DNA of 64,000 nucleotides from an uncultured Raoultella sp. (GCA_900759445.1 CAAEVH010000004.1:235798-299797), one strand, 5' to 3'; shown: positions 47,546 through 58,088, counted from the stretch's first letter. Numbers and translations: made by a program. Notes: generated from the letters alone by a model not told the origin.

Positions 47546-50215
47546 ATGAGTCAGTCTGACACAACGGCTTCTACCCGATTCTCCCTGCTACCGGGAAGTA
47601 TTACCCGTTTCTTCTTATTACTGATCGTTGTGCTGTTGGTGATGATGGGCGTTATGGTCCAGAGCGCCGTCAACACCTGGTTAAAGGATAAGAGCTATCA
47701 GATTGTCGATATCACCCATGCCATTCATAAAAGGGTCGATACCTGGCGATACGTGACCTGGCAAATCTATGACAATATTGCCGCTACGGCCAGTTCACCT
47801 GGTGCAGAAGGACTGCAGGAAACGCGTCTGAAACAAGACGTCTATTATCTTGAGAAACCGCGCAGAAAGACCGAGGCGCTGATTTTCGGTTCCCATGACA
47901 GTTCTACGCTGGAGATGACCCAACGCATCTCAACCTATCTTGATACGCTGTGGGGCGCGGAAAATGTTCCGTGGTCTATGTATTACCTGAATGGTCAGGA
48001 CAATAGCCTGATCCTTATCTCAACGCTGCCGCTAAAAGATCTGACTTCCGGTTTTAAAGAGTCGACGATTGGTAATATTGTCGATTCACGGCGCGCGGAA
48101 ATGTTACAACAGGCCAATGCGCTGGATGAACGTGAAAGCTTCTCTTCACTGCGCCGTCTGGCGTGGCAGAACGGGCATTACTTCACGCTACGCACGACCT
48201 TTAATCAGCCTGGACATCTGGCAACGGTTGTCGCCTTTGACCTGCCGATTAATGACTTGATCCCACCCGGCATGCCGCTGGACAGCTTCCATCTGGTTCC
48301 AGATGCCACGTCAACAACCGAGCATCTGAATGAAAAAGAGTCGCCTGACAGTGTCAGCATTAATTTCAACAACAGTAAAATTGAGATCTCTTCGGCGCTA
48401 AACTCAACGGATATGCGGCTGGTGTGGCAGGTTCCGTTTGGCTCATTGCTGCTCGACACCTTACAAAGCATTCTGCTGCCGCTGTTACTCAACATTGCTT
48501 TGTTGGCCCTGGCGCTGTTTGGCTATACCACCTTTCGCCACCTCCCTGCCCGTTCCACCGAAGTGGCACCAAACCTTGCGGCAAATAATGAACTGCGTGT
48601 TCTGCGCGCCATCAATGAAGAGATTGTGTCCCTGCTGCCTCTGGGCTTGCTGGTGCACGATCAAGAAGCAAACCGCACGGTTATCAGCAATAAAATTGCC
48701 GACCACCTGTTACCGCATTTAAATTTGCAAAACATTACCAGTATGGCGGAGCAGCATCAGGGGGTGATTCAGGCCACCATCAATAATGAGCTGTATGAAA
48801 TCCGGCTGTTCCGCAGCCAGATCTCCTCGAGAACGCAGATCTTTATTATTCGTGACCAGGACCGCGAAGTGCTGGTTAATAAGAAGCTGAAACAAGCGCA
48901 GCGACTGTATGAGAAAAACCAGCAGGCCCGGGCGGCCTTTATGCAGAATATCGGCAGCGCACTGAAAGACCCGGCGAAAACACTTGCCGCTAATGCTGCC
49001 GCACTGAATAGCCCGGACAGCCAGAAACTGGCCAATCAGGCAGACGTTCTGGTGCGTATGGTAGATGAAATCCAGTTGGCCAACCTGCTGGAAAGCGACG
49101 CCTGGAAAAGTGAATCGACGCTGTTTTCCGTGCAGTCGTTAATTGATGACGTGGTTCCGGAGGTTCTGCCAGCCATTAAACGTAAAGGGCTGCAGCTACT
49201 GATTAAAAATCACCTTAGCGCCCATGATGAACGCCGCGGCGACCGCGATGCCCTGCGCCGTATTTTGCTGTTGCTGATCCAATATGCGGTAACCACCACG
49301 CAAATTGGCAAAATCACGCTGGAAGTCGACCAGGATGAATCGGAGACTGAACGCCTGACCTTCCGCATTCTGGATACCGGGCAAGGTGTCACGTTGAATG
49401 AAGTTGATAACCTGCACTTCCCGTTCATCAATGACACCCAGGGCGATCGGTATAGCAAGGCCAACCCGCTGACGTTCTGGTTATGCGATCAGCTCGCCCG
49501 CAAGCTAGGTGGACACCTGAACATTAAAGCGCGGGAAGAACTTGGAACACGTTATATAGTCCATGTTAAAATGCCGCTGCACGATCAACATGCTGAAAGT
49601 GAAGAGCGTTTGTTAGATGACGTCTGCATAATGGTTGATGTCACCTCTAATGACGTACGCAGCATCGTATTACGCCAACTGGAGAACTGGGGAGCAACCT
49701 GCATCACGCCTGATGAGCGGTTGAATAGTCAAGAATATGATCTCTTTTTAACAGATAATCCGTCTAATCTTACTGCCTCAGGCCTTCTTTTAAGCGATGA
49801 TGAGTCTGGCGTGCGGAAAATTGGCCCTGGTCAGCTGCGCGTCAACTTTAATATGAGCAATGCTATGCAGGAAGCTGTCCTCGAGCTGATAGAAGAGCAG
49901 CTGGCACAAGAAGAGATCCAGGAACTCCCCCTCGGCGGAGATGAAAACGCCGAACTTCATGCCAGTGGTTACTATGCACTCTTTGTAGACACAGTACCGG
50001 ATGATGTTAAGAGGTTGTATACTGAGGCAGCAACCAGCGATTTCGCTGCGTTAGCCCAAACGGCCCATCGCCTGAAAGGCGTGTTTGCCATGCTTAATCT
50101 GGTACCCGGCAAGCAGTTATGTGAAGCGCTGGAACATCTTATTCAAGAGAAAGATGCTCCAGGTATAGAAAAATACATCAGCGACATTGACGATTACGTC
50201 AAGAGCTTGCTGTAG
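47546..50215 (+). CDS. rcsD: Rcs phosphotransfer protein RcsD
   Basis: Inner-membrane intermediate of the Rcs envelope-stress relay, passing phosphate from RcsC to RcsB. It has 889 residues (E. coli 890). Membrane helices at about 20-45 and 305-325 flank a periplasmic domain. A histidine-kinase-like domain without catalytic His follows, then an ABL domain, and the HPt domain with the phosphorylated His in TAHRLKGVFAML (about residue 841). rcsB begins 16 bases after its stop. Confidence 0.96.
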   Translation: MSQSDTTASTRFSLLPGSITRFFLLLIVVLLVMMGVMVQSAVNTWLKDKSYQIVDITHAIHKRVDTWRYVTWQIYDNIAATASSPGAEGLQETRLKQDVYYLEKPRRKTEALIFGSHDSSTLEMTQRISTYLDTLWGAENVPWSMYYLNGQDNSLILISTLPLKDLTSGFKESTIGNIVDSRRAEMLQQANALDERESFSSLRRLAWQNGHYFTLRTTFNQPGHLATVVAFDLPINDLIPPGMPLDSFHLVPDATSTTEHLNEKESPDSVSINFNNSKIEISSALNSTDMRLVWQVPFGSLLLDTLQSILLPLLLNIALLALALFGYTTFRHLPARSTEVAPNLAANNELRVLRAINEEIVSLLPLGLLVHDQEANRTVISNKIADHLLPHLNLQNITSMAEQHQGVIQATINNELYEIRLFRSQISSRTQIFIIRDQDREVLVNKKLKQAQRLYEKNQQARAAFMQNIGSALKDPAKTLAANAAALNSPDSQKLANQADVLVRMVDEIQLANLLESDAWKSESTLFSVQSLIDDVVPEVLPAIKRKGLQLLIKNHLSAHDERRGDRDALRRILLLLIQYAVTTTQIGKITLEVDQDESETERLTFRILDTGQGVTLNEVDNLHFPFINDTQGDRYSKANPLTFWLCDQLARKLGGHLNIKAREELGTRYIVHVKMPLHDQHAESEERLLDDVCIMVDVTSNDVRSIVLRQLENWGATCITPDERLNSQEYDLFLTDNPSNLTASGLLLSDDESGVRKIGPGQLRVNFNMSNAMQEAVLELIEEQLAQEEIQELPLGGDENAELHASGYYALFVDTVPDDVKRLYTEAATSDFAALAQTAHRLKGVFAMLNLVPGKQLCEALEHLIQEKDAPGIEKYISDIDDYVKSLL

Positions 50216-50231
50216 CAAGGTAGCCCAATAC

Positions 50232-50882
50232 ATGAACACTATGAACGTAATTATTGCCGATGACCACCCGATTGTACTGTTCGGTATTCGTAAATCACTT
50301 GAGCAAATCGAGTGGGTAAACGTTGTCGGCGAATTTGAAGACTCCACTGCACTGATCAACAATTTGCCTAAGTTAGATGCTCATGTGTTGATTACCGACC
50401 TCTCCATGCCGGGAGATAAATACGGTGACGGGATCACGTTAATTAAGTATATCAAGCGCCATTTCCCGAGCCTGTCGATTATTGTTCTCACCATGAACAA
50501 CAACCCGGCAATCCTGAGCGCGGTACTGGATCTCGATATTGAAGGAATTGTCCTGAAGCAAGGCGCGCCAACAGATCTGCCGAAAGCGCTTGCCGCGCTG
50601 CAGAAGGGCAAGAAATTCACCCCGGAAAGCGTTTCTCGTCTGCTGGAAAAAATCAGCGCCAGCGGCTACGGCGACAAACGTCTGTCACCGAAAGAGAGCG
50701 AAGTTCTGCGCCTGTTTGCCGAAGGTTTCCTGGTTACTGAAATCGCGAAAAAACTCAACCGCAGTATTAAAACCATCAGCAGCCAGAAAAAGTCGGCAAT
50801 GATGAAACTCGGTGTGGAAAACGATATCGCCCTGTTGAATTACCTTTCTTCCGTCACGCTGAGTCCGTCAGACAAAGAGTAA
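50232..50882 (+). CDS. rcsB: Rcs response regulator RcsB
   Basis: Transcription factor of the Rcs system. Alone it activates genes such as rprA and osmB, and with RcsA it controls capsule and flagellar genes. It has 216 residues as in E. coli. The receiver domain has Asp56 in ITDLSMPG, and the LuxR-type helix-turn-helix is LSPKESEVLRLFAEGFLVTEIAKKLN. The ATG at 50232 was chosen; a start at 50187 would overlap rcsD. In E. coli an extra promoter lies inside rcsD. Confidence 0.97.
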   Translation: MNTMNVIIADDHPIVLFGIRKSLEQIEWVNVVGEFEDSTALINNLPKLDAHVLITDLSMPGDKYGDGITLIKYIKRHFPSLSIIVLTMNNNPAILSAVLDLDIEGIVLKQGAPTDLPKALAALQKGKKFTPESVSRLLEKISASGYGDKRLSPKESEVLRLFAEGFLVTEIAKKLNRSIKTISSQKKSAMMKLGVENDIALLNYLSSVTLSPSDKE

Positions 50883-50900
50883 TTCTTTTAACATCGACGT

Positions 50901-50988
50901 GCCTGATGGCACGGCGTTTATCAGGCCTACGAATGACACGATGTTGTGCGTGTTACGTAGGCCGGATAAGGCTAACGCCCCATCCGAC
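50901..50988. repeat. BIME: two REP units between rcsB and rcsC
   Basis: REP unit one (50901-50926, GCCTGATGGC...TTTATCAGGC) and unit two (50961-50988, GCCGGATAAGGC...CCATCCGAC) stand in opposite orientation. The linker between them has GGCCTACG and CGTAGGCC as a further inverted pair. This mosaic element lies between the convergent rcsB and rcsC stops. Confidence 0.88.
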
Positions 50989-50993
50989 CTCTT

Positions 50994-53840
50994 TTATTCC
51001 CGCGCCTTTCTCACTCTTTCCGCATAGACCGTCAGCGTTTGCTTCAATACATCTAACGTCACCGGCTTAGACAAACAGCTATCCATACCTGACTCCAGAC
51101 AACGCTGCTTCTCTTCAGCCAGCGCGTTGGCCGTCACGCCGACAACCGGCAGGGTTAATCCTAACTGGCGAATACGCTGGGTCAGACGATAACCATCCAT
51201 GTTCGGCATGTTAACGTCACTCAGCACGATGTCGATATGGTTTTTACTCAGTACATTGAGTGCGTCCACGCCGTCATTCGCGGTTTTACACTGATATCCC
51301 AACGATCCCAACTGATCGGCCAGTAAACGCCTGTTGATAGGATGATCGTCGACCACCAGAATCATCATGTCATCGTTAGTTGCAGCAACTTTATCCGGGG
51401 CTGGCAACGCCGTTGAAAGCTCTTCACTGCTCAGCTCAAGGCTGTAGATATGCGCCAACAGCGCGGGCAATTCGTGAGGCGATGCCACGCTGTGCACCCA
51501 CTCCCCGGGCACCCTTTCCAGCGGAATACCGATATGACGACGGCAGAAAATCACCGCGGCGCGTCCCTGCCACGCCTGCTCCAGCACATCGTCGGCAATC
51601 AGCAGGTCATCCGCATCCGGTTGCTGTCCCTCATAGCACTGCACCGTCATCCCGTTACGCGCCAGACTGGATTCAATAAACTGGTACAGCGACGCGTTAC
51701 GCACCGCCAGCCAGCAACGTTTACCGACAAGCCCTTCGATACCTTTTTTCAGCGGGTACTGCGCGCCATAAAGCGGAATACGCAGCATAAACTGGCTACC
51801 CATTCCCGGTTCAGAATCGACGGAAATATCCCCATCCATCATGCTGATCAGTTTTTCACAGATAGCCAAACCAAGCCCGGTTCCCTGGAAATTACGCTGT
51901 ACGCCGGTTCCCACCTGGAAGAAAGGATCGAACAAGCGGACGACCTCTTTGGCAGGGATCCCAACCCCGGTATCACGCACGCGAATACTGAGATAGTCTT
52001 CGTTACACTGCACGTGCAGCACAATGCAGCCGGTATCGGTAAACTTGATAGCATTACTCAGCAGATTGGAAATCACCTGCTGTAAACGCATCGGGTCACC
52101 ATTGAGCGCCACCGGTACATTCGGGTCGATAAAGCAGTACAACCCCAGCTGTTTGCGAACCACCAGCGGCAGATAGTTAGCCGTAATATGATTCATTACT
52201 TCGCGCGGTGAAAACTCGCGCGGTTCAATCTTCAGCTGTTCAGATTCAATTTTCGAGAAATCGAGAATATCGCTGATAATTTTCAACAGCAGGCTGGAAG
52301 AGTTGTTCATCGCCGTCACCAGGCGATCCACTCCGTTGGGTAACTCTTTGGTTTGCAACAAATCAAGGTTACCGATAATGCCATACAGCGGCGTACGCAG
52401 CTCGTGGCTTACCGTCGCAAGGAACATCGATTTGGACTGGCTCGCCTGCTCCGCCGCCTGCGCCATCTCCTGCAACGACTCTTCCATTTTAACGCGCGCG
52501 CTGATGTCAACCAGCACACAAATTGCCACGTTTTCATTACGATAGCGCGAGTGCACAAAGCTGATTTGCAGATTGGTATTGTTGCTGGTCAGCACATCAA
52601 CAAAATTGACCTGCTGGCCGCAGATAATTTGCGTTAACCGTTGCCGGTCTTCATGCGTCAGCATGTTGAGATAGGTGTGCGCCAGCTCATTACTCAGGAT
52701 GTTAATGCCATCTATCGTACGCAGAATACAAATCCCAACCGGCGCGGAAGCCACGATTTTACGGTTAAACTGCTCGTGCTCTTCCAGACGCTGGGCATCG
52801 CTTTCCGCAGGAATAAAAATGCGCCGCTCATACATGCGCGTGAGCATAAATAACGCCGCGCCAACCAGCACATTCAGCAGAATAGCGTTCAGGATCATCA
52901 TGCGGATCCGCTCCAGCACCAGATCGACCGGTACTGAATAAACAATGCTTAGCGATGACGGGGGCAGGTTTTTCTTCAGCACCAGTTCGTGAAAACCCGA
53001 CGTATAGCCAAACCAGGAGCGCTCCTGCATCCAGCGAGGTTCAGCCTTAATATTCCCCTCGGGGCCGGTGAGCGAAATCAGCGCATGACCATTTTCATCA
53101 AGGATGGTCACTCCCATCGGCAAACTGCCCGGCGTGAAAAAGTTCTCCATGCGGATAGGCTGTTCCACACCCAACAGCGCCTGCAGGCGATTAGCGAGAT
53201 AAACCGGCGTCAGCGCATAGAAATAGCCTATCCCCGGCCGCGGCCCCTGGCTAATCCAGAACAGGTTATTACCGTTTTCGTCCTGCGGTGCATTGCGATA
53301 CTTAATAATGCGCTCATGCAGCGCCTTCAACGCCCCGTCACGTTCGACAGGCATATCACGCAGACCGAAATTGGCCATGCAAAGGTTGTCGCTGCCGATC
53401 AGGAACACACGATTCAAATCATAGGCCGCGGAAAAGTTATCCCGCCAGTAGCGCATAAACCACGCCAGCGATTCCAGAGAACCTCGCCAGGCGTTGCCCA
53501 TCACCGAGCAGTCGGAGTCGGCAAACAGCGGCTCAAAGTTTGGCACGGCGGTTTTATCATCCCGCGCGCGCAACGACATCACGCCGTTTTCCGCCGTTAA
53601 GCGATTCTCCGCGATATATTTCAGCTCTTTAATCACATCAGAGGTGCGCTGAATGTAACGTTGGGCCTGATCGGAACTGAGGTTAAGCTCCTGGTGAATC
53701 TCGGACTCTCTCTGGTGCAGCGCATTCACGATGTAGAAAACGGAGGCAAATGCGATTAGCCCCCAGATCAGGAGCGCCAACGCCCTGAACAGATAGCGTG
53801 AGACTTTTAGCGTTGAATGAACGGAAGCAAGGTATTTCAA
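50994..53840 (-). CDS. rcsC: hybrid sensor kinase RcsC
   Basis: Hybrid histidine kinase/phosphatase at the head of the Rcs relay, controlled by RcsF and IgaA from the envelope. It has 948 residues (E. coli 949). Membrane helices at about 18-40 and 310-335 flank a periplasmic domain. A PAS-like region precedes the phosphoacceptor His in ATVSHELRTPLYG (about 478). The ATPase N and G boxes (NLLSNAIKF, GTGLGLAI) follow, then an ABL domain and the receiver with Asp in VLSDVNMPNMDG. It is convergent with rcsB. Confidence 0.96.
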   Translation of the reverse strand: MKYLASVHSTLKVSRYLFRALALLIWGLIAFASVFYIVNALHQRESEIHQELNLSSDQAQRYIQRTSDVIKELKYIAENRLTAENGVMSLRARDDKTAVPNFEPLFADSDCSVMGNAWRGSLESLAWFMRYWRDNFSAAYDLNRVFLIGSDNLCMANFGLRDMPVERDGALKALHERIIKYRNAPQDENGNNLFWISQGPRPGIGYFYALTPVYLANRLQALLGVEQPIRMENFFTPGSLPMGVTILDENGHALISLTGPEGNIKAEPRWMQERSWFGYTSGFHELVLKKNLPPSSLSIVYSVPVDLVLERIRMMILNAILLNVLVGAALFMLTRMYERRIFIPAESDAQRLEEHEQFNRKIVASAPVGICILRTIDGINILSNELAHTYLNMLTHEDRQRLTQIICGQQVNFVDVLTSNNTNLQISFVHSRYRNENVAICVLVDISARVKMEESLQEMAQAAEQASQSKSMFLATVSHELRTPLYGIIGNLDLLQTKELPNGVDRLVTAMNNSSSLLLKIISDILDFSKIESEQLKIEPREFSPREVMNHITANYLPLVVRKQLGLYCFIDPNVPVALNGDPMRLQQVISNLLSNAIKFTDTGCIVLHVQCNEDYLSIRVRDTGVGIPAKEVVRLFDPFFQVGTGVQRNFQGTGLGLAICEKLISMMDGDISVDSEPGMGSQFMLRIPLYGAQYPLKKGIEGLVGKRCWLAVRNASLYQFIESSLARNGMTVQCYEGQQPDADDLLIADDVLEQAWQGRAAVIFCRRHIGIPLERVPGEWVHSVASPHELPALLAHIYSLELSSEELSTALPAPDKVAATNDDMMILVVDDHPINRRLLADQLGSLGYQCKTANDGVDALNVLSKNHIDIVLSDVNMPNMDGYRLTQRIRQLGLTLPVVGVTANALAEEKQRCLESGMDSCLSKPVTLDVLKQTLTVYAERVRKARE

Positions 53841-54008
53841 AGGGGCGAAGCTCCGCCTCAGGGCATTAATAGAGTGTGGTTAAGGTAGCGGTAAATGTCC
53901 GGCGTCGCAATGCCCTCTCTTTACGGGAATATGATACACCGCTCTGAAACCATTGTCTTAACCCGTGATAATCGTCGTTTGCCTGAAAAACACTGCACGG
54001 ATGTCAGA

Positions 54009-55847
54009 ATGCGCGACCTGAGATGGCTGGCTCGTCGGTTATACCCACGACGATTACGCAACCAAATGATCATGATGGCCATCCTGATGGTCATCATTCC
54101 GACGATATCTATAGGTTATATCGTAGAAACTGAAGGCCGTTCAGCAGTCTTATCTGAAAAAGAGAAAAAACTGTCATCGGTAATAACCCTGCTAAACGAT
54201 GCGCTGGGCGACCGTTTTAGTCACTACCCAAATTTGCCGCGTGAAGCACGCATTCGCGCGCTTAATCAAGAGCTGGCCCCCATCACTGAGCGCATTACGC
54301 AAGCGTTTCCCGGCATTGGCGCCGGGTATTATCACAAAGCGCTGGATGCCATTATCACCTACGCTCCCTCCGCGCTTTACCAAGGCAACGTAGGTATCAC
54401 CATCACCGAGGATCATCCCGGACGCGAAGTGATGAGTAGCAACGCGCCTGTGGTCTATTCCGGGCGACAGGTTCGCGGCGACATACTCAACTCGATGATC
54501 CCAATAGCGCGCCAGGGAGAGGTTATTGGGTATATCTGGGCCAATGAGCTCACCGAAGATATCCGCCAGCAGGCCTGGAGAATGGACGTCAGGATTATTG
54601 CCGTACTGGTTGCCGGGCTCATCTGTAGCCTGCTGCTCATCGTGCACTTCTCACGTCGACTCAGTGCGAATATCGACATCATCACCGATGGGCTTTCCAC
54701 GCTGGCACAAAAAACCCCTACCCGACTGCCTGAACTCCCCGGTGAGTTGGGACAAATCAGCCGTAGCGTCAATGCGCTGGCACAAACGCTACGGGAAACC
54801 AAAACCCTTAACGATCTGATCATTGAAAATGCCGCAGATGGCGTGATCGCCATCGACAGGCAAGGCGACGTTACCACCATGAACCCGGCGGCAGAACAGA
54901 TAACAGGCTACACGCTGCATGAGCTGGTCGGACAGCCCTATGCGACGCTCTTTGCCAATACGCAGTTTTATAGCCCGGTACTGGACACCCTTGAGCACGG
55001 TACTGAACATGTGGCCCAGGAGATTAGCTTTCCAGGACGAGAACGCACCATTGAGATCAGTGTAACCACCAGTCGGATCCATAACGCACACGGCGAGCTA
55101 ATTGGCGCGCTGGTTATTTTCTCCGATTTAACCGCCCGTAAAGAGACCCAGCGTCGGCTGGCGCAAACCGAAAGGCTTGCCACTCTGGGTGAGCTGATGG
55201 CCGGCGTCGCGCATGAAGTGCGAAACCCGCTGACCGCAATTCGTGGCTACGTCCAGATCATCCGCCAGCAAACCTCGCTGCCGGAACATCAGGAATATTT
55301 ATCTGTTGTGCTGAATGAAATTGATTCCATCAATAAAGTTATTCAACAACTGTTAGATTTCTCACGACCACGACAAAGCCAGTGGCAACAGATTCGGCTC
55401 AATGCACTCATTGAAGAGACGCTAATCCTGGTGCAAACCGCTGGCCTGCAGGCACGGATCGCCTTTACAACGGAATTAGATCCCAGCCTGCCGCCGATCG
55501 TCGCCGATCGCGAGCTTCTCAAACAGGTGATCCTCAATATTTTAATCAATGCGGTGCAGGCGATCGCTGCGCGAGGCGAAATTCGCATCCGTACCTGGCA
55601 ATACTCAGCCTCGCAACAGGCCGTGATGATTGAAGATAATGGCAACGGTATCGATCTCGCCATACAGAAGAAAATATTCGATCCCTTTTTTACGACAAAA
55701 GCATCAGGCACCGGTCTTGGACTGGCGCTGAGCCAGCGCATCATTAACGCGCATCAGGGGGATATCCACGTAACCAGCCAGCCTGGCTGCGGGGCGATAT
55801 TCACTCTGATTTTACCTCTTAACCCGCAGGGAAATCCGTCAGAATGA
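54009..55847 (+). CDS. atoS: acetoacetate sensor kinase AtoS
   Basis: Membrane histidine kinase that phosphorylates AtoC in response to acetoacetate. It has 612 residues from the chosen ATG at 54009 (E. coli 608). Membrane helices lie at about 19-40 and 190-210 with a periplasmic sensor between. A HAMP and a PAS domain follow (about 210-380), then the phosphoacceptor in AGVAHEVRNPLTAIRG (about His402). ATP-binding boxes are NILINAVQAI, DNGNGID and GTGLGLAL. The frame stays open to 53895, and the ribosome site at 54009 is weak, so the exact start is uncertain. Confidence 0.93.
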   Translation: MRDLRWLARRLYPRRLRNQMIMMAILMVIIPTISIGYIVETEGRSAVLSEKEKKLSSVITLLNDALGDRFSHYPNLPREARIRALNQELAPITERITQAFPGIGAGYYHKALDAIITYAPSALYQGNVGITITEDHPGREVMSSNAPVVYSGRQVRGDILNSMIPIARQGEVIGYIWANELTEDIRQQAWRMDVRIIAVLVAGLICSLLLIVHFSRRLSANIDIITDGLSTLAQKTPTRLPELPGELGQISRSVNALAQTLRETKTLNDLIIENAADGVIAIDRQGDVTTMNPAAEQITGYTLHELVGQPYATLFANTQFYSPVLDTLEHGTEHVAQEISFPGRERTIEISVTTSRIHNAHGELIGALVIFSDLTARKETQRRLAQTERLATLGELMAGVAHEVRNPLTAIRGYVQIIRQQTSLPEHQEYLSVVLNEIDSINKVIQQLLDFSRPRQSQWQQIRLNALIEETLILVQTAGLQARIAFTTELDPSLPPIVADRELLKQVILNILINAVQAIAARGEIRIRTWQYSASQQAVMIEDNGNGIDLAIQKKIFDPFFTTKASGTGLGLALSQRIINAHQGDIHVTSQPGCGAIFTLILPLNPQGNPSE

Positions 55848-57229
55848 AAACGACCTATCGTATTCTCATCGTTGATGATGAAGAAAATGTTCGCCGTATG
55901 CTTGCCACCGCATTTTCCCTGCAAGGGCATGAGACACATTGCGCCAGCGACGGGAAAGCCGCACTGAGCCTGTTTAGCGAAACGCAGCCAGACGTGGTAC
56001 TGATGGACATTCGCATGCCGGAGATGGACGGTATCGACGCGCTGAAAGTTATGCGCACGCAGCAACCACGGATCCCCGTCATTCTGATGACCGCTTACGC
56101 TGAAGTAGAAACCGCAGTAGAAGCTTTACGTAGCGGCGCATTCGACTACGTGATTAAGCCCTTTGATCTCGACGAGCTAAGCATGGTGATTCAACGCGCA
56201 TTGCAACTGCAGGAGATGAAACAGGAAATCCGCAATCTGCATAAAGCGTTGACCACCAGCTGGCAGTGGGGACACATTCTGACCACCAGCCCGCGTATGA
56301 TGGATATCTGTAAAGACACGGCGAAAATCGCCCTCTCCCAGGCAAACGTGTTGATTAGCGGTGAAAGCGGCACAGGAAAAGAGCTGATCGCCCGCGCCAT
56401 TCACTACAACAGCAAACGCGCCAATGGCCCCTTTATCAAAATTAACTGCGCGGCCCTGCCGGAATCGTTGTTGGAAAGCGAGCTATTTGGTCACGAAAAA
56501 GGCGCGTTTACCGGGGCACAGACATTACGCCAGGGATTGTTCGAACGCGCTCATCAGGGAACTTTATTGCTTGATGAAATTGGCGAGATGCCGCTGGTGC
56601 TGCAGGCCAAACTGCTGCGCATTTTGCAGGAGAGGGAGTTTGAACGCATCGGCGGGCACCAGACCATTCGCGTTGACATTCGAATCGTCGCCGCCACCAA
56701 CCGCTGTCTGCAAACGATGGTGAAGGAAGGAACGTTTCGAGAAGACCTGTTTTACCGTCTCAACGTTATCCATCTGACTTTGCCGCCCTTACGCGAGCGT
56801 CGTGAAGATATTGCCTTATTAGCAAACCACTTTTTACAAAAATTCAGCTCTGAAAATCAGCGGGATATTATCGAAATCGACCCGACGGCGATGTCGATCC
56901 TCACCGCCTGGCCCTGGCCCGGTAACATTCGCGAACTGTCAAACGTCATCGAACGTGCAGTCGTTATGAATACTGGTGCGGTGATCTTTGCCGACGATCT
57001 CCCCGACCCGTTGCGCAACCCGGTTAGCGCCACAACAGAAACAAAACCGACTTACTCCGGGGAACGCAATCTGAAAGAAGAGATTAAACGTGAGGAAAAA
57101 CGAATTATCCTCGAAGTCCTCGACAATCAGGACGGCAATCGCACCCGCACGGCGCTGATGCTGGGAATTAGCCGTCGCGCTTTAATGTATAAATTACAAG
57201 AGTACGGCATCGACCCATCGGGTTCCTGA
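55844..57229 (+). CDS. atoC: sigma-54 response regulator AtoC
   Basis: NtrC-type activator of the atoDAEB promoter. It has 461 residues as in E. coli. The receiver has Asp55 in VVLMDIRMPEMDG. The AAA+ domain shows Walker A GESGTGKE, the sigma-54 contact loop GAFTGA and DEIGEMPL. The C-terminal Fis-type helix-turn-helix is NRTRTALMLGISRRALMYKLQEYGI. Residue 73, a His reported as a second phosphorylation site in E. coli, is Gln here. The start overlaps the atoS stop (ATGA). Confidence 0.96.
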   Translation: MKTTYRILIVDDEENVRRMLATAFSLQGHETHCASDGKAALSLFSETQPDVVLMDIRMPEMDGIDALKVMRTQQPRIPVILMTAYAEVETAVEALRSGAFDYVIKPFDLDELSMVIQRALQLQEMKQEIRNLHKALTTSWQWGHILTTSPRMMDICKDTAKIALSQANVLISGESGTGKELIARAIHYNSKRANGPFIKINCAALPESLLESELFGHEKGAFTGAQTLRQGLFERAHQGTLLLDEIGEMPLVLQAKLLRILQEREFERIGGHQTIRVDIRIVAATNRCLQTMVKEGTFREDLFYRLNVIHLTLPPLRERREDIALLANHFLQKFSSENQRDIIEIDPTAMSILTAWPWPGNIRELSNVIERAVVMNTGAVIFADDLPDPLRNPVSATTETKPTYSGERNLKEEIKREEKRIILEVLDNQDGNRTRTALMLGISRRALMYKLQEYGIDPSGS

Positions 57230-57240
57230 TACGCAAATTT

Positions 57241-57281
57241 GCTATGCAGAATTTTGCACACTGCGCAAAATTCTGCATAAC
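57241..57281. promoter_or_regulatory. AtoC upstream activating sequence
   Basis: TATGCAGAATTTTGC (57243-57257) and GCAAAATTCTGCATA (57265-57279) form a perfect inverted repeat of 15-base arms around seven bases. Sequence and position, about 130 bases upstream of the sigma-54 start, match the AtoC enhancer described for E. coli atoDAEB. Confidence 0.88.
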
Positions 57282-57366
57282 CCCTCGTGGTCTCCTTTCA
57301 CCAAGACCACAAAAATAAACCAATAAATTCAATCAATTAAATATTAATACGTTTCTTTAGTCATTC

Positions 57367-57382
57367 TGGCACCCTGCTTGCA
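57367..57382 (+). promoter_or_regulatory. sigma-54 promoter of atoDAEB
   Basis: TGGCACCCTGCTTGCA matches the sigma-54 consensus TGGCAC-N5-TTGCA exactly in both the -24 (GG) and -12 (GC) elements. It ends 46 bases before the atoD start codon. AtoC-phosphate bound to the upstream palindrome is the expected activator. Confidence 0.92.
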
Positions 57383-57428
57383 ATTCCCTGAGCGTACCCA
57401 AAATGGAGTATGCAAAAAGGGAAACATA

Positions 57429-58088
57429 ATGAAAACAAAACTGATTACCTTACAAGACGCTGCGGGCTTCTTTCGTGACGGCATGACCATCATGGTCGGT
57501 GGTTTTATGGGCGTTGGCACACCACCTCGTCTGGTTGAAGCCCTGCTGGAGTCCGGCGTCAGAGATCTGACGCTGATTGCTAACGATACCGCCTTTGTCG
57601 ATACCGGTATCGGCCCCCTGATCGTCAATGGGCGGGTGAGCAAAGTGATTGCCTCGCACATTGGTACAAACCCGGAAACAGGTCGTCGCATGATTGCCGG
57701 CGAGATGGATGTACAGTTGGTTCCGCAAGGTACCCTGATCGAGCAGATTCGCTGCGGCGGCGCGGGTCTTGGCGGCTTTCTGACCCCCACTGGCGTTGGC
57801 ACCATCGTGGAAGAAGGCAAGCAAACCATGACGCTTGAGGGTAAAACCTGGCTGCTTGAACGCCCATTACGCGCCGATTTAGCGCTTATTCGCGCCCACC
57901 GCTCTGACATGCTTGGCAACCTCACCTACCAGCTCAGCGCCCGTAACTTTAACCCTCTGATTGCCCTCGCCGCTGATATCACGCTGGTCGAACCGGACGA
58001 AATGGTTGAAACAGGGGAGCTGCAGCCTGACCAGATTGTGACCCCCGCCGCCGTTATCGACCATATCGTCATTCCACAGGAGAGCTAA
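57429..58088 (+). CDS. atoD: acetate CoA-transferase alpha subunit AtoD
   Basis: One subunit of the acetyl-CoA:acetoacetate CoA-transferase, which activates acetoacetate and short-chain fatty acids with CoA from acetyl-CoA. It has 219 residues (E. coli 220). [10 protein letters not shown] is the family I CoA-transferase alpha signature. The ATG at 57429 follows GGGAAAC; an upstream start at 57378 lies almost on the sigma-54 promoter and is rejected. It is first in the operon and is followed by atoA after two bases. Confidence 0.96.
   Translation: MKTKLITLQDAAGFFRDGMTIMVGGFMGVGTPPRLVEALLESGVRDLTLIANDTAFVDTGIGPLIVNGRVSKVIASHIGTNPETGRRMIAGEMDVQLVPQGTLIEQIRCGGAGLGGFLTPTGVGTIVEEGKQTMTLEGKTWLLERPLRADLALIRAHRSDMLGNLTYQLSARNFNPLIALAADITLVEPDEMVETGELQPDQIVTPAAVIDHIVIPQES

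Noticed and set aside
54720..55140. AtoS as a hybrid or broken kinase
   Set aside because: PAS, phosphoacceptor His and all ATP boxes are present in one frame; only the exact start is unsure.
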